Below, piece by piece: positions 27,935-36,961 of a stretch of DNA of 63,195 nt. The DNA comes from Loigolactobacillus zhaoyuanensis (GTDB taxonomy: Bacteria; Bacillota; Bacilli; Lactobacillales; Lactobacillaceae): the NCBI RefSeq assembly GCF_003946385.1, contig NZ_RHOE01000009.1, forward strand, positions 1 through 63,195. The letters run 5' to 3'. Each line of letters starts with the position of its first letter. Position 1 is the first letter of the stretch. The notes beneath the pieces were generated by a model. That model was not told the DNA's origin, did not search any database, and saw only the letters and a program-made list of their open reading frames with translations. The position numbers and the translations under genes were made by a program.

Positions 27935-29122
27935 TTAATCTAAAACTCGACCGCGAGTTTCTTCACCTAAAATGGCCACGGCAATAATACCCACAATGAT
28001 TGCACCAGTGAAAATCGTGAAAATAAGAGTCACACTGACCTGCGCGGTTAATAGATAACCAACTAACAGTGGACCCACGATGCCACCAATTCGGCCAAAC
28101 GCGGCGGCCATCCCCGTGCCAGTACCCCGGATCGCAGCCGGATATTGTTCTGGTGAATAAGCGTATAGCGCGCCCCAAGCACCAAGATCAAAAAATGATA
28201 ACAGCGCGCCAAAAGTTAGCAAACTGGCTAAGCTAGCAGCATTACCAAAGAAATACGCGCTAAGGGCAGTGCCTAATAGATAAACGATCAGTACCCATTT
28301 ACGACCCCATTTTTCGATCAGCCAAGCGGCAGTGAAATAACCTGGTAACTGGGCGACGGTCATTGCCAGAACGTAGCCAAAACTATTGACCAGGCTATAA
28401 CCTTTGATCACCAACACACTAGGTAACCATAGAAACATGCCATAGTATGAGAAGACGATGGTGAACCAGAGGATCCACAACATCAGCGTGGCTTTCGCGT
28501 ATGGCGGCGTCCACACCGCGCGTATATTTTGCCATAAAGTTGGTCGCTCAGTTGATCGGTTACGCACTGGTTCATGGATCTGCCAGCGAATATATAATGC
28601 GTAAACGGCGGTTAGTGACGTGGCTAAAGCGGCCACACGCCAACCAAATTTAGGAATCACAAAATAAGCGATCAGCGCAGAAATGATCCAGCCGCCAGCC
28701 CAAAAGCTTTCAAGTAAGACGACGATTCGGCCGCGCTTTTCTGGCGCCACACTTTCTGAAACTAATGTAGATGCAACTGGTAGTTCACCACCTAGACCAG
28801 CACCGACGAAGAAACGAATAATGGCGAACACGGTAAAACTAGTTGCTAAGACCGAGATCCCGCTGCCAATTGAGAATAATAATAGCGTTAAGACCAACAC
28901 ATCACGCCGGCCGATACGATCAGCTAAAATACCGAAAAATAATGCCCCCACGGCCATACCGATTGAACTAATACTGCCTAGCCAGCCCATTTGTACCGTG
29001 GTTAATTGCCATTCACCTTTCAAGGCCGCAATGATAAACGATAATAAGCCAACATCTAACGCGTCAAAAAGCCACGCAAATCCGGCTATCGTCAATAACT
29101 TACCTTCACTTGCTTTATTCAT
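27935..29122 (-). CDS. niaP: MFS transporter, probable niacin permease
   Basis: This 395-residue major facilitator with 12 predicted spans has the loop 2-3 motif GILADRIGRRDVLV and a GGELPVASTLVSE segment. The N-terminal FAWLFDALDVGLLSFIIAAL and LTTVQMGWLGSISSIGMAVG resemble the NiaP group of niacin transporters. Support also comes from context: niaR lies 550 bp away, and two identical TGTCTTGTCA sites flank this gene's promoter. It should import nicotinate or nicotinamide for NAD salvage. Without the regulator context it could be called only an aromatic-acid-type MFS. Confidence 0.78.
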   Translation of the reverse strand: MNKASEGKLLTIAGFAWLFDALDVGLLSFIIAALKGEWQLTTVQMGWLGSISSIGMAVGALFFGILADRIGRRDVLVLTLLLFSIGSGISVLATSFTVFAIIRFFVGAGLGGELPVASTLVSESVAPEKRGRIVVLLESFWAGGWIISALIAYFVIPKFGWRVAALATSLTAVYALYIRWQIHEPVRNRSTERPTLWQNIRAVWTPPYAKATLMLWILWFTIVFSYYGMFLWLPSVLVIKGYSLVNSFGYVLAMTVAQLPGYFTAAWLIEKWGRKWVLIVYLLGTALSAYFFGNAASLASLLTFGALLSFFDLGAWGALYAYSPEQYPAAIRGTGTGMAAAFGRIGGIVGPLLVGYLLTAQVSVTLIFTIFTGAIIVGIIAVAILGEETRGRVLD

Positions 29123-29148
29123 CTATTCACCTACCCTATTCTTTTTTA

Positions 29149-29202
29149 GATGTCTTGTCACCTAATAGTAACCAGAATAGCACACTTAGGTGTCTTGTCA
29201 AC
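29149..29202 (-). promoter_or_regulatory. niaP promoter with paired NiaR-type operators
   Basis: On the minus strand, TTGACA (29196-29201) and TATTCT (29174-29179) have 16-bp spacing. The 10-mer TGTCTTGTCA occurs on the plus strand at 29151-29160 and 29191-29200, exactly 40 bp apart. One copy overlaps the -35 and the other lies just beyond the -10. CACCTAA/TTAGGTG half-sites lie between them. NiaR as the binder is inferred from its gene nearby. Confidence 0.6.
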
Positions 29203-29248
29203 TTGATCAAGTGATCCAACACCACCTAAAACTTTGACAACAAATCAG

Positions 29249-29277
29249 TTGGTCATTGTCAGCGAGCATGATACACT
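29249..29277 (+). promoter_or_regulatory. rpsN promoter
   Basis: TTGGTC and TACACT are separated by 17 bp. They lie about 70 bp before rpsN. An upstream TTGACA at 29234 is an alternative -35. Confidence 0.45.
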
Positions 29278-29343
29278 AACTAAGCTCAATTTTGCGAGAA
29301 TAATTCGATTGTTAATCATAAATATAGGTAAGGAGCTCATTTG

Positions 29344-29613
29344 ATGGCAAAAAAATCAAAAATCGCTAAAGCTGCTAAAATTGCGGCTACAGTTGAACGT
29401 TACGCGGCACGACGCGCTGAATTAAAGGCAACGCACGATTATACTGCGCTGAGCCGCTTACCACGTAACGCTTCACCAACGCGAATGCACAACCGCGATG
29501 TACTCGATGGCCGACCGCATGGTTACATGCGTAAGTTTGGCTTATCCCGGATCAATTTCCGTGAATACGCCCACCGCGGCCAAATTCCTGGAATCAAAAA
29601 AGCCAGCTGGTAA
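29344..29613 (+). CDS. rpsN: 30S ribosomal protein S14, zinc-independent type
   Basis: The 89-residue protein starts [20 protein letters not shown] and contains the S14 signature [21 protein letters not shown], ending [18 protein letters not shown]. It has none of the C-x2-C pairs of the zinc-binding S14 encoded in the main ribosomal operon, so it is the alternative C-minus form that typically replaces it under zinc limitation. TAAGGAG precedes the ATG. It stands alone with its own promoter and terminator, as usual for this paralogue. I found no clear Zur or AdcR box. Confidence 0.95.
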   Translation: MAKKSKIAKAAKIAATVERYAARRAELKATHDYTALSRLPRNASPTRMHNRDVLDGRPHGYMRKFGLSRINFREYAHRGQIPGIKKASW

Positions 29614-29636
29614 GCTGACTTTCAAATAGTACTATC

Positions 29637-29672
29637 CAAAAAGTGCTGTACACTAATGTGCGGCGCTTTTTG
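29637..29672 (+). terminator. Terminator between rpsN and niaR
   Basis: AAAAAGTGC and GCGCTTTTT pair (with wobble), extended by GTACA/TGTGC, followed by T-rich sequence. It sits between the two convergent genes. Confidence 0.7.
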
Positions 29673-29674
29673 CT

Positions 29675-30193
29675 TTAATTAGCTGTAAATAAAATCCCCG
29701 CTGCCTGTAACTTTTCCTTAATAAGGTTGAATTGCGTCGCATCTGCACAAGCCAGCGTATGTAAATGGACCCCAGCCGTTAATTCAGATAATAAGTGTGC
29801 CTGTTTTGTGCGATAATTGTGCATAAAGCGTGTAACTTCCTGATTATTGGTTAAATTTAGTTGGCCGGTTAATTCGCCATATAATTCGTGGGCAACGGTA
29901 ACATCCAACACTTGCCCACCGTTAGCCACAATTAAGCGTAATTCCGTCTCAGTTTGTGCCGGTGAATGCTTGCAGGCAATTTTGCCAGTGAAAATCGTGC
30001 GATCATCGCGATACAAGTACCCGTTAAACGCAGCCGTGATTCCTTCACCGCTGGCGCGTAACAACGCAATATCGCCGACGATCGTTTGTCGGCTGACCTT
30101 AAATTGACCAGCAAAATAGTTAGCACTCAAAGCTTTATTTGCCGCCAATAATTGTTCCTTGATCTGTGTTCGTCTTTCTACCCCACTAAGCAT
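29675..30193 (-). CDS. niaR: NiaR-type transcriptional repressor of niacin genes (HTH_11 + 3H domain)
   Basis: The 172-residue regulator has an N-terminal winged helix (ERRTQIKEQLLAANKALS, then FKVSRQTIVGDIALLRASG) and a C-terminal 3H domain. The 3H domain's conserved His residues sit in DVTVAHELYGELTG, RFMHNYRTKQ and GVHLHTLAC. This is the architecture of the Firmicute repressor NiaR (YrxA), which uses nicotinic acid as co-repressor and controls NAD synthesis and niacin uptake genes. The predicted target niaP is close by on the same strand. AGAGGAG precedes the ATG at 30193. Confidence 0.88.
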   Translation of the reverse strand: MLSGVERRTQIKEQLLAANKALSANYFAGQFKVSRQTIVGDIALLRASGEGITAAFNGYLYRDDRTIFTGKIACKHSPAQTETELRLIVANGGQVLDVTVAHELYGELTGQLNLTNNQEVTRFMHNYRTKQAHLLSELTAGVHLHTLACADATQFNLIKEKLQAAGILFTAN

Positions 30194-30209
30194 CCTGTGC
30201 ACTCCTCTT

Positions 30210-30455
30210 TCTATTCCACAATTTAGGTTATTTATTAGCCAAATACGCTAATAAATTTCTAATGTTCCAGACGATGTCCATTTAACTACTACTCCACAAA
30301 CAGGGTGAGATATTCGTATAAACCACAAATATCTTTAGATGCTACGGACGTTGTCTATTCTTGTGGCAAAGTTCATACCGCAAGAAACATAGCATGGTAA
30401 AGACCCACCAAGTTAAAACATGACTCTATTCCACAATTTAGGTTACTTATTCGCC
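30210..30455. repeat. Degenerate copies of the CTCTAYTCCACAATT repeat
   Basis: The gap between niaR and the thioredoxin gene starts and ends with near-identical segments (CTATTCCACAATTTAGGTTA at 30211 and 30426). Between them lie ACCACAAATATCTTTAGATG and CCAAGTTAAAACATG. The same blocks in the same order build the tandem repeat at 59852-60110, so these look like two older, diverged units. No gene is seen in this stretch. Confidence 0.6.
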
Positions 30456-30458
30456 AAG

Positions 30459-30794
30459 TCATACCACCGTAATTTTTTGTTTTAAATAGGCCAACAATCG
30501 ATCCTGTGGTTGGAAACCACTGACGCGCGCTACTGGCTCACCATGTTGAAATAAAAGTAACGTGGGTAGCCCTTGAACTTGCAACTTTTTAGTTAATTGT
30601 GGGTAATCGTCTACATTTAATCGACCAACTGATAATTGCGGTAAAGCCTGCTCACAAGCCAATAAAATCGGGGTCATTTTTTGACAAGGAACGCACCAGG
30701 CCGCCCAAAAATCGATGAGAACAGTCCCAGATCTCACGAATGGCACAAAGTTGTTTTCATTTAATTCGCTTGCGATATTGGTCACCTTCTTCAA
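30459..30794 (-). CDS. Thioredoxin-family protein
   Basis: The 111-residue product has a single thioredoxin fold: LIDFWAAWCVPCQKMTPIL carries the redox CxxC (residues ~34-37), and QVQGLPTLLLFQHGEPV contains the cis-proline. The active site is WCVPC rather than the WCGPC of housekeeping thioredoxin, so its redox potential and partners may differ. It has no signal peptide and should be cytosolic. The gene is monocistronic, divergent from the membrane protein gene at 30874. Confidence 0.9.
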   Translation of the reverse strand: MKKVTNIASELNENNFVPFVRSGTVLIDFWAAWCVPCQKMTPILLACEQALPQLSVGRLNVDDYPQLTKKLQVQGLPTLLLFQHGEPVARVSGFQPQDRLLAYLKQKITVV

Positions 30795-30873
30795 TTCGCC
30801 ATACTTTTTTCACCAGTGTGTGCGTTAACTACGTTATAATGAGTTTAAACATTAAAAATTAAGGAGTCAACCT

Positions 30874-31338
30874 ATGACAATTTTTTTATGGGTACTAGAT
30901 TTATTGGTGCTGGCCAGCGCGGCCGTATCGATCTATTGGCAATCACAGATCACCTCACACGCAAAATATAATTACTGGTCCTTGGGTTATGGCGTTGTTT
31001 TTGGCGTTTTATTGACCGCCAATGGTGTCGTCGGTTGGTCCTATATCGTCTTCACTGCCGCCTTCATCTTAACCAATATTATTTCGGGCATTGGTGGGTT
31101 AACCCCAGAGCGTGTTATCACCAATGGTATTTTTTACGCCACCGCAGTTCGCTTCACTGATCTACAGGCGATCACGTTGACACAACAACCGTTACCTGGT
31201 AATCGTAGTCGTGTTATCGCTGTTTTCACAACTAAGCGTAAGCGTAGAATCAGTTTAGTCTTCACACAGACAATGGAATCAATGCTCACCCAATTACGTA
31301 AAGTGCTACCAAACGATGTCGCATTAGAAGTTCGTTAA
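30874..31338 (+). CDS. Small membrane protein with C-terminal PH-like domain
   Basis: Three hydrophobic helices fill residues 1-85 of this 154-residue protein. The remaining part (TPERVITNGIFYATAVRFTD to KVLPNDVALEVR) alternates strands and ends in an amphipathic helix, a pattern like bacterial PH domains of the DUF5673/YcxB kind. AAGGAG precedes the ATG and a terminator follows the stop. The family assignment is by pattern only and the function is unknown. Confidence 0.65.
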   Translation: MTIFLWVLDLLVLASAAVSIYWQSQITSHAKYNYWSLGYGVVFGVLLTANGVVGWSYIVFTAAFILTNIISGIGGLTPERVITNGIFYATAVRFTDLQAITLTQQPLPGNRSRVIAVFTTKRKRRISLVFTQTMESMLTQLRKVLPNDVALEVR

Positions 31339-31342
31339 TTTG

Positions 31343-31370
31343 AAAAGCGCCCCAAATCGGGACGCTTTTT
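31343..31370 (+). terminator. Intrinsic terminator
   Basis: AAAAGCG-C-CCC pairs with GGG-A-CGCTTTTT around AAATC, directly after the stop of the membrane protein gene at 30874. Confidence 0.8.
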
Positions 31371-31514
31371 ATTTGCGCTGAATTAAAACCGATATCATAT
31401 TACTGTCAAATGTAAGTTCAATAAATATTTTTTTACATTCAGGGCTTAATTTGATAATATTTCAGTAATGGAAATATAATCATCATAATCAAGCTATGGA
31501 TTGAGGAATAACTT

Positions 31515-32627
31515 ATGCACGATCATCTAACTTATCAACCGACCGCCTTTAAAAATCACGTCAATCAGCGGATATATTGTGGTTTGCTCGGCGTTATTGG
31601 TGGTACTTGGCTCATTTATTTTGGTCTCAAAAATACATACACTTTCCAGCAACTCATTTTACTAACACTCTTCGTTTGGGTATTAGCACTGATCAACTTA
31701 ACTCAGGTTCTGTGGTCACAATATAATCTAGCTCAAGCTGATTATCAGGTCGCCAGTATTAATCAGCAGCAAACTGGCATTTGGGTGCAATCAAATGCAC
31801 GTAAAATCTTTATTGCGGCCACTTGGCTAACTATCAACGAGAACGATAAAAAAGTAACGCTCCAATTTAGCCATGCATTACGTTTCGACAGTCATGGTCA
31901 GCCGCATTTATTGGCAGGTGGCCAAATAACTTGGTCACGCCGCTTTTTTACCAGCACCCAGTTAGCTGAATTTGTTGCTGCCATTCGTACGATTCAAGCT
32001 GGGCACCCAGTCGCGGTCAGCAAACAATCTAGGCTGCAGCCTTTGCCGCCAATAAAACCAATTAAGAAGCGTATTTGGTTCGTTACAATTGGTGCCTTGC
32101 TTGGCAGTTTACTATTTATCATGCCACAAACTAGCCATACATCTCAGAAAAAGGTTGCCCAGCAAAATGCGCGCTACACTAAGGTCGATTATCAGCCGGG
32201 GCAGACAACGCGCACCGATAGTATGAAATTCAAAATCAACCACGCTTACCGCGCAAAAAATGACGCTGGCCAGGCGCTATTAATTCTGAACCGTCAGGTA
32301 ACACCGATAAAGAGTTCCGCTGACGATGCTACAGACATTATGGAAAGTGGTTTTGAAGTTTACAAGAAGTGGTCCTTATCTGCCAAAAATAATGATGATT
32401 ATTTTGATAGCGGCGCGCAGAGCTACCCGACAATTTTGATCAATAATCAGTCAAAACCTGTCCTGAATACATTAGCCTCCAATATTTACTTAAATGAGAT
32501 CCCAACTGAATCAATAACGTTGAATGTTGTTTTGAATTTACCAACGCAAAAGCAGTTTGATTTCTTTTTTGATGAAGCTGATTTAGTTGTCCATTTTAAG
32601 CAAACCGACTTGGAGGTGATCAAATGA
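31515..32627 (+). CDS. Membrane protein with extracytoplasmic C-terminal domain (370 aa)
   Basis: Two hydrophobic segments (about residues 20-65) precede a soluble domain (about 75-165). A third span follows (RIWFVTIGALLGSLLFIM, ~190-208) and then a beta-rich extracytoplasmic region of about 160 residues. The last part (ITLNVVLNLPTQ onward) resembles DUF4352-like beta sandwiches. Its stop overlaps the start of the next, secreted protein gene by 4 nt. It heads a four-gene run that ends with xpaC and telA. No known family is recognised. Confidence 0.7.
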   Translation: MHDHLTYQPTAFKNHVNQRIYCGLLGVIGGTWLIYFGLKNTYTFQQLILLTLFVWVLALINLTQVLWSQYNLAQADYQVASINQQQTGIWVQSNARKIFIAATWLTINENDKKVTLQFSHALRFDSHGQPHLLAGGQITWSRRFFTSTQLAEFVAAIRTIQAGHPVAVSKQSRLQPLPPIKPIKKRIWFVTIGALLGSLLFIMPQTSHTSQKKVAQQNARYTKVDYQPGQTTRTDSMKFKINHAYRAKNDAGQALLILNRQVTPIKSSADDATDIMESGFEVYKKWSLSAKNNDDYFDSGAQSYPTILINNQSKPVLNTLASNIYLNEIPTESITLNVVLNLPTQKQFDFFFDEADLVVHFKQTDLEVIK

Positions 32628-33166
32628 AACACTATTTAATCAGTCTGCTAAGCCTAATTTTTATTTTTTTAGGACTAGTCAGTCCCAGTAACGCTGCCCA
32701 AACGCAAACTTTTAAGGGGCAACCCATTGAACTTAAATCCGCTGGCACTCATTATCATGTACTAGGTTATGATATTTTATCCGATCCGCAACCGCGTTTT
32801 GCTTACGATGATGATCAAGAGGTCGAACGCTATTTAGTTGTTCATATGCAAGTTAGTCGTGGCGCACAACAAGAGTATGCCGACTTCGTTGATACCTATC
32901 TTTTTAAGCTCTGGAATGGCCCTAATAGCGTCTATGTTAGTAACGCTAAAATCAATACCAAAAAATATCCGCAGATCAGTAATAACTTAGCAACTTTAGC
33001 TGCTAAAGATAGCGCAAAAATCAAACCCGGTAAGACCCGCAACTTCGATGTCCTATTCGTGGTTGATCCTAACAATTCACTAAAATTAATGTTCGACAAC
33101 GATACGAGCAAACAATACGTCTGGTTACAGCAAATTAAATCTAGTAACGGCATAACGGCCGACTAG
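32624..33166 (+). CDS. Secreted protein of unknown function, coupled to the upstream membrane protein
   Basis: The 180-residue product has a signal peptide (MKHYLISLLSLIFIFLGL, cleavage after SNAA near residue 25) and no lipobox Cys. The mature part is beta-rich (YLVVHMQVSRGAQQEYADFV, NFDVLFVVDPNNSL) and resembles the extracytoplasmic domain of the preceding protein and DUF4352-like modules. A strong GGAGGTGATC ribosome site lies inside the upstream gene and the ATG overlaps its stop, so the two are translationally coupled. The function is unknown. Confidence 0.7.
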   Translation: MKHYLISLLSLIFIFLGLVSPSNAAQTQTFKGQPIELKSAGTHYHVLGYDILSDPQPRFAYDDDQEVERYLVVHMQVSRGAQQEYADFVDTYLFKLWNGPNSVYVSNAKINTKKYPQISNNLATLAAKDSAKIKPGKTRNFDVLFVVDPNNSLKLMFDNDTSKQYVWLQQIKSSNGITAD

Positions 33167-33229
33167 ATCTGTCTATAAGTCGCATACTAATAAAAATAAT
33201 TCTAAGCGAAAAAAGAAAGGAACGTCTTA

Positions 33230-34045
33230 ATGCTAAATTCAATACAAAGCCAACGTCGAATTGGGCCATTGTTGCTAGTCGTTGCCTTAATTGCAACTGT
33301 TATCGCGGCTTCAAGGCCAGAAAATAGCGTCGTCTTTTATTTTTTGGCGGTCGCTTTGTTGCAATCCTTTTTCAATCTACGCCGCACTTGGCTAGTTTAT
33401 GCACCACTGAGTGCTTTGCTAGCCATCCCGTTCAATATCATGGTCAGTGATTCAGCAGCAACACGGATCTATAGTTGGCTATTTGGGGCTGTACTGATGA
33501 TCTTACTTATTGTTAGCGGTCTCAGCGAACTAGTTTTGGCACTATATCGTCGACGTCAACTAAAGTCATACACCAAGCAAGTCAATCAGGCTAATACTGA
33601 CGGCCAACTTTTCTTTAATGATAATGCTTTACATGCTGCAGGCTTAAATGATGCCGAACGAAGCTTCTTCAAAAAGCAAGTTCGTAAACACTATCAGCAA
33701 GTCCAGTTGCTAACTGGTTTACGACTACAGGCGCAAACTTTGATTCCTAGCTATAATGATGATTTAAAGCTGATCGACAGTATTTTCCGCGAATTAGTTA
33801 GTGCACCGCAACAAATGCTGCAAATCGATAACTTTTTATACCAACATCTACCTGACTATGTGAGTTTAGTTAACGGCTTGATCGACATGGCCGACAACAC
33901 GGTTAAAACTGCAGCAGATAAACAAATGTTAATCACCACTCAAGCTAAATTAGCGACGTTCGGTGCACTTTTTACAGCTGATTACTTATTAGTCACGGCA
34001 AATGAGCGTCAGCATTTACAGCACTTAACAACTAACTCTAAATAA
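33230..34045 (+). CDS. XpaC-like 5-bromo-4-chloroindolyl phosphate hydrolysis family protein
   Basis: The 271-residue protein has three or four N-terminal membrane helices (residues ~12-110). The helical cytosolic domain is typical of the XpaC/YceN family (IDSIFRELVSAPQQMLQIDN, HLPDYVSLVNGLIDMADN). In Firmicutes this family is nearly always next to telA, as here (72 bp apart, same strand). The activity after which the family is named is not understood; the pair is associated with tellurite and antimicrobial tolerance. AAAGGA precedes the ATG. Confidence 0.8.
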   Translation: MLNSIQSQRRIGPLLLVVALIATVIAASRPENSVVFYFLAVALLQSFFNLRRTWLVYAPLSALLAIPFNIMVSDSAATRIYSWLFGAVLMILLIVSGLSELVLALYRRRQLKSYTKQVNQANTDGQLFFNDNALHAAGLNDAERSFFKKQVRKHYQQVQLLTGLRLQAQTLIPSYNDDLKLIDSIFRELVSAPQQMLQIDNFLYQHLPDYVSLVNGLIDMADNTVKTAADKQMLITTQAKLATFGALFTADYLLVTANERQHLQHLTTNSK

Positions 34046-34117
34046 CGGCATCACTGGCTAGCGCGTTTATTAATGTAAGTTGCTTGATTATTTAAAATAC
34101 AGAGGAGAGCGGTATAA

Positions 34118-35193
34118 ATGTTGGACCCAGAAAATAACGGCACCACATTAAAGTCAAATTATGCGGCCGAAATTCAGGCTAAGCTTTCACCTCAAGAACT
34201 CAAACAGGCGCACGAATACGCGACTGCCTTAGATGTTAACAAACAAAATACCGTTATCACTTATGGCAAAAAAGCGCAGCAAGACCTCGCCGGCTTCAAC
34301 AACGACGTTCTGACCCAAGTTAAAAGTAAGGACCTAGGTGAGATCGGCGATAGCTTGCGCGCCTTAGTCAGCAGTTTAAACGAAGCCGATCCTGACAAAC
34401 TAGCTGCGCCACGTTTATTGCGTTTCTTTGCGAAATTACGTTCTTCAATTTTTGAAATGACTGCCAAATATCAGGAAGTCAGCATTCAAATTGATCGTGC
34501 CACCAATCAACTTGAAGCGCAAGAACAAACTTTGTTGGCCGATAACGACCGATTAGACCAAATGTATGCGGCTAACATGGATTTCTACCAGACGCTGAAT
34601 ATCTTAATCGTTGGCGCCCAGTTAAAGTCGCAGGAATTAACAACTGAATTAGCGCAATTACGGCAAAACCTAGACGACACTGACCAAATGGCTGCACAAC
34701 AGATACAAGATATTTTGGCCATGCAGGATCGCCTGAGCAAGCGCGGCGCCGACCTATTGCTAACACGCGAGATCACTATTCAACAAGCCCCACAAATTCG
34801 CTTGATCCAAAATACCAACGCCATTTAGCCGAGAAAATTCAGTCCTCCTTGGCCACCGCTATCCCGCTATGGAAAAATCAGGTGCTGATCGCGTTAACGC
34901 TATTAAATCAGAAAAATGCCGTCTCCGCACAAAACGCAGTTGCTGACGCGACCAATGACCTGCTGAAGAAAAACAGCACTCTGTTAAAGCAATCGACCCT
35001 AGACGTTGCTCAAGCCAGCCAACGTGGCGTAGTCGATATTGCAACGCTGCATGAAACTCAAGCTAACCTATTACAAACGATCGAAGAAGCTTTAAAGATC
35101 CAGCAAGATGGTCATGCTAAGCGCCAAGTTTTAGAAGGCGAATTACAGACAATGGAACAAGAATTGCAAGCTAAATTAAGTACCCCTAAATAA
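34118..35193 (+). pseudogene. telA: TelA-like toxic anion resistance protein, frameshifted
   Basis: Residues 1-236 read as the N-terminal two thirds of TelA (FAKLRSSIFEMTAKYQEVSI, LEAQEQTLLADNDRLDQMY, YQTLNILIVGAQLKS) and stop at TAG 34826-34828. The family sequence resumes one frame away as [19 protein letters not shown] and runs to 35193 ([33 protein letters not shown]). Adding one T to the ATTTAG at 34824-34829 restores a single frame of about 358 residues, near the family's usual length. A one-base loss in a short T run fits mutation or sequencing error. It lies next to the xpaC-like gene, and AGAGGAG precedes the ATG. Confidence 0.85.
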
Positions 35194-35209
35194 GTGACTC
35201 ACTGTATAC

Positions 35210-35244
35210 AAAAACCGCGTCGATATAATCAACGCGGTTTTTAT
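35210..35244. terminator. Bidirectional terminator after telA
   Basis: AAAAACCGCGT pairs with ACGCGGTTTTT around an 11-nt loop, between convergent telA and the gene at 35245. Confidence 0.85.
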
Positions 35245-35574
35245 TTAGCCATCGTGGCGGAAAGAAAGTACGACCTGCTTATCATTTGGCCGAACGTCAA
35301 CTTCAACAACGATCTGCTTAAGGTCTTGTTGGAACAATTGATTTGAAATATCGCTTAACTGTAGCTCAGCTTTGATATCTTCAAGCTCCATTTTATTCAT
35401 TTCAAAATTTTGGGTCACATAGCGCGTCCCGTAAAAATAATCGTAGTAAATCTGGGCTAAGGCGGTTAACGGCAAGTGCAACACCGGTAAACCCTTAGCT
35501 TTCAGTTCATAACCGCTAGTCATCACTGGTTCACCAGCAATAACCGCCGTTTGGAAAAAGTCAGCTAATTTCAT
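35245..35574 (-). CDS. Conserved-looking hypothetical protein (109 aa)
   Basis: This soluble acidic protein begins MKLADFFQTAVIAGEPVMTS and ends in a beta pair (IVVEVDVRPNDKQVVLSF). It has no catalytic or metal motif I can name. A clear ribosome site (AGGAGC) precedes the ATG and the shared terminator follows the stop. It is monocistronic between telA and the Met-regulated transsulfuration gene. Function unknown. Confidence 0.65.
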   Translation of the reverse strand: MKLADFFQTAVIAGEPVMTSGYELKAKGLPVLHLPLTALAQIYYDYFYGTRYVTQNFEMNKMELEDIKAELQLSDISNQLFQQDLKQIVVEVDVRPNDKQVVLSFRHDG

Positions 35575-35681
35575 GTTCAGAACGCTCCTTATTACACAAT
35601 TAAGGCAAAGTAAGCCAAGTTAAAACCTAGCTATTTCTACATATCTACCCTATTGTACCGACTTTTTTCGCTAACACCAAG

Positions 35682-36803
35682 CTAAATTTTGCTGGCAGCG
35701 AAAGCTTGAGCCAGATCATGCTGCAAATCAACACTATTTTCAATGCCCACTGATAAGCGCAATAAATTCGGGGTAATGCCTAAAGCGCGGCGTTGTGCCA
35801 CTGGCATGTCGTGATGTGTTTGTTCATCTGGCACTGTCAACAAACTTTCCACACCACCTAGACTTTCGGCAAAGGAGATCACTTTTAATTGTTGCAAAAA
35901 TTCCGCTACCGAATAAGTATCCGCCAAATAAAAGCTGATCATCGCCCCTTTACCAGGGTACAAAACTTTAGTCACTGCGGCTGATTTTTCTAGAGCTGCG
36001 ACTAACACTTGCGCATTCGCTTGTTGTTGCTGTAACCGCAACGGTAAAGTTTTGAGACTGCGCAATAACAGCCAACAACTAAATGGATCTAAAACCGCGC
36101 CCGTTGTGACCAAATTAAAGGTCAGTTGTTCAGCAATGGCAGCATCGTTGACCATAATGGCACCGGCCAAAATATCGTTATGCCCTGCCATATATTTAGT
36201 CGCGCTGTGCACCACCACATCAGCACCAAGCAACAATGGCTGCTGCAAAATCGGTGTATAAAACGTATTATCGACGATCAATTGCAAACCGTGTTTGTGG
36301 GCAATAGCAGCTGTTTGCGCAATATCAATTGATTTCATGGTTGGATTTGATGGTGTCTCCAACCAGATCGCCTTAGTATTCGGCTGGATCAATTGGTCTA
36401 GTTGCTTGTAGTCTTGGCCCGCCCATTGGCTGAACTCGAGGTGATAATTAGCAGTCAGTTGATCAAAGTACCGGAAACTACCACCGTACAGGTCATCAGA
36501 GGTGATGATATGTTCACCAGATTTAAATTGTGAAAAAACCAGTTGAATTGCGGCCATCCCGGAACTTAATGCATAACCATGTTCCGCGTGCTCCATCGTC
36601 GCCAAAACAGATTCCAACAGTGCCCGCGTTGGTGTCTGTACTCGTGAATAGTCGTAGCCAGTTGATTGACCTAAGCCTTGGTGCCGAAAAGCGGTGGAAA
36701 AATATAGTGGTGCTGCAATAGCACCAGTTTGCTGGTCATCGCTACGATTACCGGCTTGAGCCAGAATTGTTTCGATTTGTTGCTGCCACGGTTCTTTACT
36801 CAT
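35682..36803 (-). CDS. Transsulfuration PLP enzyme (cystathionine gamma-synthase / beta-lyase type)
   Basis: This 373-residue fold-type I PLP enzyme of the Cys/Met family has [15 protein letters not shown] (near 50), [24 protein letters not shown], the PLP lysine in [15 protein letters not shown] (near 195) and [19 protein letters not shown] near the C-terminus. Sequence alone cannot separate MetI/MetB (synthase) from MetC/PatC (lyase). The Met-specific T-box leader upstream argues for a role in methionine synthesis from cysteine or an acylated homoserine. GGGAGGA lies 8 nt before the ATG at 36803. It is a single-gene transcript. Confidence 0.88.
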   Translation of the reverse strand: MSKEPWQQQIETILAQAGNRSDDQQTGAIAAPLYFSTAFRHQGLGQSTGYDYSRVQTPTRALLESVLATMEHAEHGYALSSGMAAIQLVFSQFKSGEHIITSDDLYGGSFRYFDQLTANYHLEFSQWAGQDYKQLDQLIQPNTKAIWLETPSNPTMKSIDIAQTAAIAHKHGLQLIVDNTFYTPILQQPLLLGADVVVHSATKYMAGHNDILAGAIMVNDAAIAEQLTFNLVTTGAVLDPFSCWLLLRSLKTLPLRLQQQQANAQVLVAALEKSAAVTKVLYPGKGAMISFYLADTYSVAEFLQQLKVISFAESLGGVESLLTVPDEQTHHDMPVAQRRALGITPNLLRLSVGIENSVDLQHDLAQAFAASKI

Positions 36804-36961
36804 GATCAAAATTCCTCCCTGATTACCTAAATGTGACTACCTTGATATGCTGTCCAAATTACCTTATTTGCCATCTACTTAGGTATACTAACTAACAAAA
36901 AAACTAATTCTAAAACCAAGGTCAAATCATTTTTTTACTTCACTAAGCAGTTTTTCACAAC

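Noticed and set aside
34820-34835. Programmed -1 frameshift in telA
   Set aside because: No canonical X-XXY-YYZ slippery heptamer and no following pseudoknot or stem; a one-base loss in a T run is simpler.
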